The translations under genes and the position numbers were made by a program. DNA of 64,000 nucleotides from Leishmania mexicana MHOM/GT/2001/U1103 (Eukaryota > Euglenozoa > Kinetoplastea > Trypanosomatida > Trypanosomatidae): assembly GCF_000234665.1 (NCBI RefSeq), contig NC_018326.1, positions 558,001-622,000 of the forward strand, read 5' to 3'. Positions within the stretch are counted from its first letter, which is position 1, and the number at the start of each line of letters is the position of its first letter. Below, piece by piece: positions 21,081 to 31,307 of this stretch. The notes under the pieces are model-generated. The model saw only the letters and a program-made list of their open reading frames with translations, did no database searches and was not told the origin of the DNA.

Positions 21081-22624
21081 CTCATCACGTACAGCCCTGC
21101 AGCAGCACGCCTCGCGCACGTACACACACAGGCGCACTCACACGGGCGCACTCGCACACGCGGCTCGGACACGGAGCGCACCGGCTGGAAATCGGTGGCG
21201 CGCCCCTTGCTGTACAAAGTAACACTTGCGCTCAATCCATGGCCGGGATCCTAGTCATAAGACCGTCGTAAGTGGGTCGTCGTCACAGCCGTCAGCGCAG
21301 AGCACACCCACGCACAGGTACACCGCCAGCACCGCGGGCCATCAGAGTACGAATCGACTGTGTAACAAACTCGCTATTTTCACCTGCAGCACGCGCCGCA
21401 TCCAAAGGTGTCCTAAGCTTGAATTCTCATCACGTGCAGCCCTGCAGCAGCACGCCTCGCGCACGTACACACACAGGCGCACTCACACGGGCGCACTCGC
21501 ACACGCGGCTCGGACACGGAGCGCACCGGCTGGAAATCGGTGGCGCGCCCCTTGCTGTACAAAGTAACACTTGCGCTCAATCCATGGCCGGGATCCTAGT
21601 CATAAGACCGTCGTAAGTGGGTCGTCGTCACAGCCGTCAGCGCAGAGCACACCCACGCACAGGTACACCGCCAGCACCGCGGGCCATCAGAGTACGAATC
21701 GACTGTGTAACAAACTCGCTATTTTCACCTGCAGCACGCGCCGCATCCAAAGGTGTCCTAAGCTTGAATTCTCATCACGTACAGCCCTGCAGCAGCACGC
21801 CTCGCGCACGTACACACACAGGCGCACTCACACGGGCGCACTCGCACACGCGGCTCGGACACGGAGCGCACCGGCTGGAAATCGGTGGCGCGCCCCTTGC
21901 TGTACAAAGTAACACTTGCGCTCAATCCATGGCCGGGATCCTAGTCATAAGACCGTCGTAAGTGGGTCGTCGTCACAGCCGTCAGCGCAGAGCACACCCA
22001 CGCACAGGTACACCGCCAGCACCGCGGGCCATCAGAGTACGAATCGACTGTGTAACAAACTCGCTATTTTCACCTGCAGCACGCGCCGCATCCAAAGGTG
22101 TCCTAAGCTTGAATTCTCATCACGTACAGCCCTGCAGCAGCACGCCTCGCGCACGTACACACACAGGCGCACTCACACGGGCGCACTCGCACACGCGGCT
22201 CGGACACGGAGCGCACCGGCTGGAAATCGGTGGCGCGCCCCTTGCTGTACAAAGTAACACTTGCGCTCAATCCATGGCCGGGATCCTAGTCATAAGACCG
22301 TCGTAAGTGGGTCGTCGTCACAGCCGTCAGCGCAGAGCACACCCACGCACAGGTACACCGCCAGCACCGCGGGCCATCAGAGTACGAATCGACTGTGTAA
22401 CAAACTCGCTATTTTCACCTGCAGCACGCGCCGCATCCAAAGGTGTCCTAAGCTTGAATTCTCATCACGTGCAGCCCTGCAGCAGCACGCCTCGCGCACG
22501 TACACACACAGGCGCACTCACACGGGCGCACTCGCACACGCGGCTCGGGCACGGAGCGCACCGGCTGGAAATCGGTGGCGCGCCCCTTGCTGTACAAAGT
22601 AACACTTGCGCTCAATCCATGGCT
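21081..22624. repeat. 345-bp tandem repeat array, about 4.5 copies
   Basis: Units starting with ctcatcacgt begin at 21081, 21426, 21771, 22116 and 22461, a constant spacing of 345 bp. The last unit is cut after about 164 bp. Copies are almost identical: I see an A/G change near the start (acgtacagcc in units 1, 3 and 4; acgtgcagcc in units 2 and 5) and an a/g change near cggctcggacacgg in the last unit. Each unit combines a CA/CG-rich half with a half of mixed composition. Because 345 is divisible by three, the same 113-114-codon frames recur in each unit, but these lack consistent ATG starts and any domain. The array lies between the aquaporin and centrin genes, so it is transcribed within the minus-strand polycistron. 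Confidence 0.97.
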
Positions 22625-24146
22625 AGAAGGAAAGGGTGGGAGTGCGTAGATATCGAAGTCTGGGTAGCAAGTTGACGAGAAAAGGTGAGAGAAAGGAAAG
22701 GTGAGGTTGCGTAAGTGTCATCAGTGGCCTGCAGAACTGAGATGCGGCGTTTGCCGCGGTTTTTTGCGGTGAGAGGCAGGCAACCACCACCTGAAGAGCG
22801 AGGCAGGTGTTTTAGGGTCGACGCTTGTGGGAATCATTTGGTTGGGGTGCGCAGAATGGAGAGGGCCTTTCAGGAAAAGGGAAAGAAGAACGACGCACGG
22901 TTGCCTTGTAGGCTCGCAGGCTTGCTGTGCAGAATGTTCCTAAACCCTCGGTATAGTCGGGGGCGTGAGGAGGCACAACGAGAACAAGGAGGAGATCTCC
23001 TTTAAGCGATCCCCCACTCAGGTGCAGAGTGTGTGGACGAGTTTACACCTGTCGTGCGTTGTTCGGTTTCTCTCCGTTTACTAGTGGTAGAGGCCTTCTC
23101 CCTTGATGGCAGGTGACGGAGCGGAAAGAAAAAAGAGAAAGAGGTGACAACAGCACCCAGTAGCACATCCCATCATCGGCGCCCTGCGAAGGTGAGGGAC
23201 GCCCCCGCGGGGCACCTCCATCCATCCCTCTTTGTGCCAAGCGCACGAAACAGCCCACAAGCGCAACTTTCAAACGTCGCCGGCACCCAGGAAGTGCAGA
23301 GCACAGGGCAACAGGGAGAAGGAAAGAGAGGGGACATCGACGAAGAGGCTGCAAACGACGTACGAAGGCGCAAACAGGGGAAAAGCGGCTGAACGGCAAG
23401 ACAGAGCAAAAGCCGCATTCAAAGGACAGAAAAGGAAAAAGAGAGCGCGCGGTGCGTGCATACGTCCGCGCGTGTGCGTGTGCGTGTGTGTGTGTGTGTG
23501 TGTCACAACGAGTAGAGGGAATGGGCTAAAGCAAGCCTCCAAGAAGGCGCTGCATCCACACAGACACACCCGCGCACAGAAGGAGAGAGAGGTACGCCAG
23601 CATCCCTCATGCGAATTCGTTTCGCAAATTTCGTTTTTTTTGCTTCGTTGCACATCCGGCCGTGGAGCTGGGAGCGAAGTGAAGGGGAATGCGCATGAGG
23701 CAAGACCGTCCTAAAGAGGAAGAGTCGCGTTATCGTCGTGTCCGCTGGCACCACGCCATGGTTTGTTTGTTTGCTTTGCGTATCGATCGATGCACTGAAA
23801 CGATGCTGCTTCAGACCTCGCTAGTCATCACCCCTTTATGTATTCCAACCTCTCCTTCCTGAGGGGAGTGGGGTCGTGTTGAGCGGGAGAGTTGGAGCGA
23901 GCCATATCAATGTGCTGACAATGTTGTCACGCGGCAAATCTCCCGCGCTCCTCGGTCCCTGGTGTACGCTCCCTCTCTGTACAACTCGACAAAGAGGCGG
24001 GTGGGCTGTGGAAGAGATGGCAACCGAGCTGGAGAAGTGCGAAAGGAACATCAGGAAAACACCTACACCCACAAATGGAGAGGTCATTGGTGCCTAAGCG
24101 TTCCTGTGGTTGCCCATAAGCCATCATAGGGTTTGTGCTCGTCCAC
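22625..24146. other. Intergenic: right flank of the array and aquaporin 3' UTR
   Basis: No credible gene in 1.5 kb. A GT microsatellite lies at about 23470-23503. The part next to the array (22625-23000) is ordinary unique sequence with no further copy of the 345-bp unit. Confidence 0.55.
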
Positions 24147-25031
24147 TTAGACCTCGTCCCCCAAGTTCTGCAGCGCCAGGTACATGATCGACGCACACAC
24201 TGCCCCGACCGCCTCAGAGGCCCAGTAGACCCACAGGGATGCCATCGGTGTGCACGCAGACTCGTTGAAAGAGAATAAGCACCTCACCACAATGAGAGGG
24301 GTAGCCACAGCGGGGTTGAAGACACCACCGCTAATCGGGCCACACGTCAAGCCTCCACACAGCACCGAGAAGCCAATGGCGAAGCCGTAGAAGTTGTTGT
24401 TGCGCTGCTGACTGATCGCGACGTGCAGGACAACAGAGCAGAGAACAAACGTAAACACACTTTCGGCAAGGAAGCCGCGCAGCATCCTGTTGAAGCTTCG
24501 CCCCATGTTCGGCACCGGGAAGTCCCGGCCGCTGATCAGCATGCAGTAGAAGGCAGCTGCCACACCACCCGCCATCTGCGCGACCACGTACATGATGAGT
24601 CGGCGCTTGTTGAAGGTGGCGTAGCCCTCACCTTTGGAGGTGGCCAACCACACGGAGACGGTCACCATTGGGTTCATGTGACCGCCACTGAGGTAGCCGA
24701 AAGAGAAGACTAGCGACATGAGGAGGAAGCCAATGCTAATGGGTGCCATCTCTGCATTCTGGGTGATGCTGAGAGGCACGGTTAGCACCAATAAAAACGT
24801 CCCAATAAACTCCACGACGGCTGCGGACATGAGAGCGTCAAACCGCAGGCTTTGCAAGCAGGAAAACTTCTTGATGGCGGTGTTTGTGTTCAGCAACGGC
24901 GCCGGCGCGGCGGATGCGTCTGTCGCGTCGGCTACGCGTGGCAGGTCCACCACGCTGACCGTTGGCGCACTCTTCGGATTTCCGCCCGACACCGGCGGTT
25001 CCACCTGATTATCGTTCGTGGCAGTAAGCAT
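24147..25031 (-). CDS. Aquaporin-like channel protein (unorthodox)
   Basis: The 294-residue protein has an ~60-residue hydrophilic N-terminus and then six membrane segments with two half-helix loops, the major intrinsic protein layout. The first pore motif is NPM (residues 120-122, in SGGHMNPMVTVSVW) instead of NPA. The second is a normal NPA (239-241, in SGGVFNPAVATP), but it is followed by Val where nearly all aquaporins have the selectivity-filter Arg. The channel should pass water or small solutes, yet these changes predict an atypical filter, as in the SIP and AQP11/12 subfamilies. Leishmania has several aquaporins; this is not the plasma-membrane antimony-transporting AQP1 type, which keeps the Arg. 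The ATG at 25031 is the first in frame. An intracellular membrane location is likely by analogy only. Confidence 0.88.
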   Translation of the reverse strand: MLTATNDNQVEPPVSGGNPKSAPTVSVVDLPRVADATDASAAPAPLLNTNTAIKKFSCLQSLRFDALMSAAVVEFIGTFLLVLTVPLSITQNAEMAPISIGFLLMSLVFSFGYLSGGHMNPMVTVSVWLATSKGEGYATFNKRRLIMYVVAQMAGGVAAAFYCMLISGRDFPVPNMGRSFNRMLRGFLAESVFTFVLCSVVLHVAISQQRNNNFYGFAIGFSVLCGGLTCGPISGGVFNPAVATPLIVVRCLFSFNESACTPMASLWVYWASEAVGAVCASIMYLALQNLGDEV

Positions 25032-26011
25032 CTGGCTTGCCTTCGTAGCCGTTTTCTTTTTTGGATGTCCTTCACTGATGGTGTCCTTCGAAGACTAGAG
25101 CACCGCTGCAGGAGAGAAGTCTGCCAGCAAAAATACGAAAGGCGAGAGAGCGAGAGCGAGCGATGGGGTGAGACCTGCAGAGATGTGCCGCAACCTTCCC
25201 TTCTTGTGCGGATTAGTGTGGAGGGAGAACTATAAGCAGTTAAACCAGAAACAATACACACATATATATATACATACATGTATATATATATATTACGGGA
25301 AGCGTTTGGCAACCACGGAAGAAGAAAAAAAAGAGGCGTCAGTGTAGCTGAGGAGGGTGGAAAGAGAAGCGATAGGACAACCTTCGGCGTACGGTAGTAT
25401 TAGCGTCTATGCGTACGTGCGTACGTGTGTGTGTGTAATGCACTGGAGATCCGCACAGTACAGTGGTTCCCATTGTGACCGCATAGCGCGAAAGGGGTGA
25501 AGAAAGAAACCGCAAGAGATAGGAGTGACGCAACGACAGAAACGTGAAGTACCGATTGAAGCGAGAACACAGTCAAAAGACAGCCCTCTGTGTTTCACAG
25601 CGACAGCCGACTTGACGTGGCCGGCGTAGGTAGCATGCACGCTTACCCATGTGCTCCTCTTCCTGTGCCAGAACAAACCGGCTGAGTAATAAGTCTCCTT
25701 TCATGGACACACACACACTGCCTCTCACCATGAAGCTGGCAGCATGTTGCGATCACTTTGTTGGGTGTTTCTATCATTGTACACGTGGTTTACATCAACA
25801 GTGCGCCTCCAACCTCTGCCCCACGTACGTGAGAAGAGGGCGAGGAAAAAAAAACGTCAATAGCTGAATCTCATGACTCGTACAAGAAAAAGGGAGACAC
25901 CGGGAGCCCAATAGACATGGAGACAGATTCCATCATCAGTGTGTGTTTCTGCGCAACCTTCGATCCACAACTCAAGAGGGGCAGCACCTCAGCGAGCGAT
26001 GAGACACTGAT
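25032..26011. other. Intergenic: aquaporin 5' flank and FKBP 3' UTR
   Basis: No gene is seen. A TA-rich patch with alternating at/ca (25257-25295) stands out in otherwise GC-rich DNA. Plus-strand purine tracts around 25137-25165 give minus-strand pyrimidines suitable for the aquaporin splice acceptor. Confidence 0.55.
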
Positions 26012-26347
26012 CTACGCTACATCGAGCAGCGTCACCTCAAACACAATGGTCGCGTTGGGGGGGATCAGCCCCGGAAACCCTGTGCCGCCGTAGGCGAGAG
26101 TCGGCGGCATTGTCAGCTTGCTACGCTCGCCCTTGGACATCTGAATAATACCCGCGTCCCAGCCCTTGATCACCTCACCGCACCCAACGCGAAACACGAA
26201 AGGCTTCCCGCGCTCCAGCGTTGAGTCGAACTTGCTTCCGTCCTCCAGATAACCAATATAGTCTAGTGTCACAACACTGCCAGATCGAGGAATCGTCTTG
26301 CCATCGCCCTCAATAATCTTATCCATCACCACTGCGTCGCTGGGCAT
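26012..26347 (-). CDS. FKBP12: FKBP12-type peptidyl-prolyl isomerase
   Basis: This small protein (111 residues) is a single FK506-binding domain with prolyl cis-trans isomerase activity. Family positions are present: YIGYLEDGSKFDST, the aromatic core residues in PFVFRVG, the active-site strand VIKGWDAGI, and YGGTGFPGLIPPNATIVFEV near the end, where the Tyr and Ile/Pro loop bind FK506 or rapamycin. There is no signal peptide or extra domain, so it is a cytosolic FKBP12 homologue of normal length. The ATG at 26347 opens directly into the domain with only a few leader residues. Confidence 0.96.
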   Translation of the reverse strand: MPSDAVVMDKIIEGDGKTIPRSGSVVTLDYIGYLEDGSKFDSTLERGKPFVFRVGCGEVIKGWDAGIIQMSKGERSKLTMPPTLAYGGTGFPGLIPPNATIVFEVTLLDVA

Positions 26348-26780
26348 CGTGCTTCCGTGAAGTCTGCGTGTGTGTAATCTGATACGTTTAGGGTCGTTGT
26401 GATTCTTCCTGGTATGCTACTCCGCGAAAATAAAAGACGACTTCGACGTGGTTGTCAGGTTTGCCTCCCCCGTCGCTGCGTTCGACGACTGCCACGATCG
26501 GGGTAAATGGAGACGCGTCAACAGGTGTAGCGAACAAAGGGAAAAACGGGGAAAGAAGAAGTGGACCACCGCGTACATTTTTTTTTGTGGGAGGAGAGGG
26601 GAAGGGGGGGTGGCAGTGTCCTGCTCATACTGCGCATGCACACGCGCACACCTGATTGGCCCGCTGTGAAGGGAGCAAGAAGGCCTAGAGGCTAAGCTAC
26701 TTCGCCATCACCGGCGCCTGTTTCAAACGCCGAGGAGCGAGAAATCATTCTTCGTTAACGCATCATTTTCCCAGACACAA
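26348..26780. other. Intergenic: FKBP 5' flank
   Basis: Short flank with no gene. It should hold the FKBP splice acceptor on the minus strand; a short T-run/purine mix occurs near 26578-26610. Confidence 0.5.
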
Positions 26781-27760
26781 ATCAACAAGTATAGACGCAC
26801 AACCACACCTCACCCACCTCTCTTGGACTACAGCTAAATCGTGCTCTGCTAAGAGAAACCATCCTGCTATTGAGTCGGACCATGCGACTAGCGGGCTCGC
26901 CCTCCCCTTCCCCGTCCCTTCTGAGCATGCGTGCTGCGCGATCGGCGCCAGGCGGAGACTTCGGTGCGCTGCACGCCTTGATCCAAGCGGGCCGCGTCCA
27001 CGCTCCTGCTCGAAGGCGGAGGCGGTGGGCGTCCGTCGTGCGGGGAGTAGGGGGAAGTCCAGGCGCCTGGCGCATGGGCCCGAGGAGGAAGTTGGCCAGC
27101 CTCAGGTTAGGGCCCTCTGAGACCCTGCACCCGCCCTGTATGCCATGCATCTCCCTCACTCGCCTCAAGCCGCTGCAATCCATAATGTGTTGTGGAGACT
27201 CTCCACATCGGGGTCTGGTGGGCTCGACAGTGTACCTTGGGGTGTTCTCGTCATCGTTCCGGCATCTGCGCATCATCAGCTCACCCGGACAGGTGTACAA
27301 GATGCCGCATATTCCGCGGATATGCACTTAGGGGTTGATTGGTATGCATCTCTTCGCGCCTTTTTCCGTCGACCACTCCTGCTCTGCTGACCTCTCGATG
27401 CCTTGCGTGAATGTGATACGCCGTGCCAGCTGTCATTGACAGCGTGTGCACACAGTACTCCGATTTTTGCATCCGAAGGCCTGCTTCACTACCACGTTGC
27501 TCCCTGGGAGGGCTCGCTGTCATCATCTGCCATTTCCGTCGATGCCACGGGGGGGCGTGTCTGGATGGCTTGCCCCCATGTGCATCGAAGGGTGGGACGT
27601 TGCTATGAGTCTGTGGCAGCAGGGGCACTCCACCCTCTCCTCAATCCGCACGCCTCTGACAAGCGCGGGTGTATCAAGGGGATGGGGCCCTCGGATAAGC
27701 GTGGGCCTGCAGACAAAGAGCTCATCGCCTATCGTCCTGAAGGTGCACAGAGGCCCGACA
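26781..27760 (-). mobile_element. Possible degenerate ingi/L1Tc-type retroposon remnant (DIRE-like)
   Basis: Read on the minus strand, 26782-27327 gives an uninterrupted stretch with RPRCGESPQHIMDCSGLRRVRE. The spacing C-G-x(5)-H-x(3)-C followed by a leucine/arginine helix recalls the zinc-knuckle-like end of non-LTR retrotransposon polyproteins (CxxCG...H...C). Neighbouring minus frames also contain CPCC and basic, Cys/His-rich pieces but are broken. Leishmania genomes carry decayed ingi-related elements (DIREs), and the GC-rich, unique-looking block here differs from the low-complexity sequence on both sides. The claim rests on this motif and on a SIDER-like tail next to it; no reverse transcriptase motif could be found. 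It could also be chance. Confidence 0.3.
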
Positions 27761-27764
27761 CGTG

Positions 27765-27915
27765 GATGCGTATATTTGTTGAATCGCGACACGATTCCTC
27801 GCGAGCCGGTCCAAACGCGACCATGGCCGCAAGTTTCTTCGGTACGCCGCCAGTCCACACCTGACCACCGACACCAAGAGCCGGCAACCGTACTCAAGGA
27901 CCGTAAAAACGAAGA
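27765..27915 (+). mobile_element. SIDER-like retroposon 3' segment, copy 1
   Basis: The stretch from gatgcgtatatttg to ccgtaaaaacg aligns base by base with 35096-35338: both share cgacacgattc, gagc(c/t)ggtccaa, gcaag-c/t-ttcgg-acc/gccgcgccag-like blocks, and accaagag-ccg-cagccgtac. It ends in an A-rich tail, as retroposons do. Leishmania SIDERs are short (~0.5-0.8 kb) truncated ingi-related elements spread in 3' UTRs. Its left boundary is not clear and may extend to about 27500. It lies antisense to the surrounding transcription unit. Confidence 0.5.
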
Positions 27916-30900
27916 GTATGAGCAGACACACCTACACAGATGCATGCCAAGCCCCTCTCTTCATTTCCGCTCTTCCGCAGGACAGAATAGCCCCATTCGT
28001 TGTGGTTTCTCCGAGCCAGGAACCCGCTCGGTGATCTGCTGCCTCTTTCTCATCTCTTGGGTTCCTCCGTACCTTGGGCAAGAGAAAGTGTCTTTTCTGT
28101 TCCCCTCCTCCAACAGCCTGGCAAGTACCTACATGAGGCATGTGAGAAAGCTACGGCTCCTCCAGCACACACACACAAGACACAGAGAAGTACCCCCCCC
28201 TCCACCCTCTTTCTCTCTTCCCCCCCCGCCTTCACGCACGCACAGGTAGCTTCCTCTCTATCTTTGTTTCTTTAGGTGTCGTCGTCTCTTTCCGTTGGTA
28301 CATTGTTAGAGGTGACTTAATGTACGTGAAATACGTGAATGCTGCTGTAAAAGAGAGGAGGGGAAAAAATATATAGAAAAAAAAAGCGAGATGGGCCCAC
28401 ACACAGACAGACAGACAGAGAGACAGACAGGGAGAGAGAGTCTACTGATCTTTTTCATCGCTTCTTTCGTCGCGGGTGACGCTGGAAAAAAAAAGGAAAG
28501 GAAAGGAAAGAAAGCGCTGTAGTTTGGTGGTAGAGTCAAAACAAGAGGGAGGAATAAAAATGAAAATAAGATAAAAATAAAAAGGAGGCAATACACACTC
28601 GAAGGAGCAAATCCAGCATGTGGGCAACAAACCCAAAACAACAAACGAAAAGCAAACAAACAAACAAACAGAGCGCATCCCGCTCCTTCGCATATGCTTA
28701 CAAGAGGCCGCCACACCAACACCAACACCACTACAACAGGCAGTGAAGACAACCCCAAAATTATATTTGACAGAGGGAGGGAGGGGGGAAGAGAAAGAAA
28801 GAGAGAGACGAAATCGCTTGAGTGGAGAACACAAACAAAAAAAAGGAATCGAGGAGAGAGAAAATGAGCAAAGCCAAAGCAGGAGAGCATGAACCGTACC
28901 GCACACGAGGTGTGAGGGAGAACGAGAGAGAGAGGGAGACGAAGTGGGCACAGGGAAAGAAAATGGAACAGTCTAGGGGATAGAGAGGGGCAGAATACAC
29001 CCCCCCCCTACCTTTCACTGTGTATCACATATACGACGACGCGCGTGCTTAGGCAAATGTGCGTATGCACAAGTGTGTATGTGTGTGCAAGACAGGGGAG
29101 GGGGGAGATTGGCGTTGCGTACATGCCCCCCCCCTTTGTCTCTTTTTTGCAGGGGAGCAAAACGAGCGAAAGGAAATGAGACGAAGAGAATGAGCGAAAG
29201 AACGAAAGAGAAAAAAAAAATCGAAGAGAAAACGGACGCAACGAGGGTCGCGGCAGACGAAGAAGGGTCGATACACGTACACACTCACTTGACACTCTTT
29301 CGCTCACACACACGCACACATAACATACACACACACACACATCAATAGACAGCAACAAAAATAGAAAGCGAGAGAGAGAGACTTGCTCCCGTGTTTTTTT
29401 CCAGCTTGTGTGTCTTTCCACGAAGGTGAGACGCGTGCATGTGTGTGCGTGTGTTCTTCTTTCCTGCTTCAAAATGAGAGCAAAAATGGGAGAAGACGGG
29501 AGGGGAGGGGAGGGGGGGAAGAGTCAGAGGAAAGAGGGAGAGAAAGGAGGACGGAGAGGAAGCAATAAAAATTCGCTTACATGCACATGGTTATGTGCCT
29601 CCTCCTCGTTAGCACAAGCGTAGACACACACACACACAGAAAAAAAAATGGGCTCTCGTTTTTTTCCCTTACGGCAGTTGATTATAATCCCGAATCAGCC
29701 GTCACTGTCCAATGTCATCTCATCTCTCGTCTCCTGACTCTTTATCGGTCTCCAGTTCACAGAGGTGCACACAGACACACATATATGCGAACACACATTC
29801 ACAGAAAGCAAAATCGAAACACACTTGTCGCTGCTTCTGGTTTCAAAGTTCACGTACTTAATCTCCTTTTTGCATGATTTTCCTTTTTCAATATGCCATG
29901 CTTGCTTTCACTGGTGGGGTTGTTTAGGCTTCTTCATTTTTTGCCGAGGTAGAGGCAAAAAACACATGGCCAGGCAAAAAAGAAACAGGCCAGGAGGAAA
30001 GGGAGAAACGGTAGTCAACGTGAGCGAGAGACCAAGCGAAACGTAGCACATGTACGATCGCACACGCTACACAAACACACAAAGGCACACGACAGCATAG
30101 AAGCATGGCATGCAACCTCCAATGAGCGTGGATTGTCGCATGGATGGCAACATAAAGATGCTCTTGCGTCCTTGCTTGTCGACGTGTGCCTGTGCACGTG
30201 TTCATGTGTATGTTCGAATACTACCCTCAGTGCCGTTGGACGACTCTGATAGCCTCGGACAACGAAAACAACAAAAGCCAAACGAAAAAAAAAGCATTTT
30301 CGATGAAATACAAGCCTCAGGCAAGACACAAAACAAGCCGAAAAAAGGTGGAACAGAAACAGTGAAACGAAGGGGCGAAATATATATATATATACAGCGA
30401 TCTGAGAGACGGCACACAAAGTTAAGTCAAGCATACACGATCCTTCAAAGGCCCAAATCTTGCACGTGTGACTGTACGTGTGGAGGGACGAGTGGGGGGA
30501 GGGGGGTATGTGTTGGTGTTCATGGGTGTGCGAGCTGTAGCGCAGAAGAAGCGAAAAAAAAAATGAGAGAGGCAGGACAAGATACATAAACGTTCACGGA
30601 CTGAGTCATACACACACGTATAACCAACAAGACCAAAAGGAAGAAGAAAACAACAGAAGGCAAGGGAATCACGATGAAACCAAAACGGGAGGTGAGATGC
30701 TCGATCCAATGAAAAGAAAGACAAAAATAAAGAGAAGCGTCAGTGTAAGATGAACCCCGCTGCTGATACTGTTAGTCGTAGAAAGGGGAGGCGGAGGAGG
30801 ATGAGGGTGGGGGTGGGGAACTGTGTTTGTCGCAGTATTTGTGTACACAACCCCCGCTAGCTTCTGTGCGTTCGTTTGAGGCGCCGATATGTCACTGTGG

Positions 30901-31307
30901 TTTACCTTCATGCTCAGTCCTTTGTTCTTTCCTTTTTTTTGCCCCCCCCCCCTCTCCCTCCCCTCAACACTGAAGATTTGCCTACACACGCGTCCAGCTT
31001 CCCCTCCTCCTACGAGAATAACGCTGAACTCTTTTTTGTGGCGGGGGGGAGAGGTGGATAAAAACGCTTAAGGCCGAGGCGTGTTCCGCCATCCCGTCCG
31101 AGGGCACTTGCTGAAATAAGACACATAAAGGTGAAGAAAAAGGAAGCACAGGCGAAACACAATAATAATAAATACAGGTAGTTAGAGAGAAAACCGATTA
31201 GAAAAGGTGTCCGGGAGAGTGACGCTCCTCTCCAACTCTCAGTGTACAGAGAAGGACACACACGCAGCTGTGCGCACCCAACGCACGCACATAGCGTCCC
31301 CTCGCGA
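27916..31307. other. Gene-free stretch with long purine-rich tracts; 3' UTR of the F-box/RRM-like gene
   Basis: No credible gene over 3.4 kb. From about 28360 to 29570 the plus strand is almost continuously purine-rich (ga, aaag and gag runs), so the minus-strand transcript is pyrimidine-rich here. CA runs lie at 29280-29342 and 29623-29640, a TA run at 30381-30394 and a C-run at 30941-30952. Minus-strand frames such as 28306-28890 are hydrophobic only because poly-pyrimidine codes for Phe, Leu and Ser. The position fits a very long 3' UTR of the gene ending at 31308. Confidence 0.5.

Noticed and set aside
21081..22624. CRISPR-like or cloning-vector origin of the array
   Set aside because: Units are 345 bp and directly adjacent with no spacers, and the host is a eukaryote. 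Adjacent restriction sites (aagcttgaattc, ggcgcgcc) look like a linker, but the array has natural CA/CG-rich sequence and unique flanks.
21226..22675. Recurring 113-122-codon frames in the 345-bp repeats
   Set aside because: The unit length is a multiple of three, so any open frame recurs. The frames start with non-ATG codons, overlap in two phases and carry no domain.
26782..27331. Protein-coding gene on either strand between FKBP and the SIDER-like segment
   Set aside because: Frames on the two strands overlap fully, are broken at both ends and show no codon bias like that of neighbouring genes; a retroelement remnant is the better, still weak, explanation.
28306..28951. Hydrophobic minus-strand frames that look like multi-span membrane proteins
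   Set aside because: They come from an extended polypyrimidine stretch coding for Phe, Leu, Ser and Pro in all frames; composition is low-complexity with no conserved pattern.
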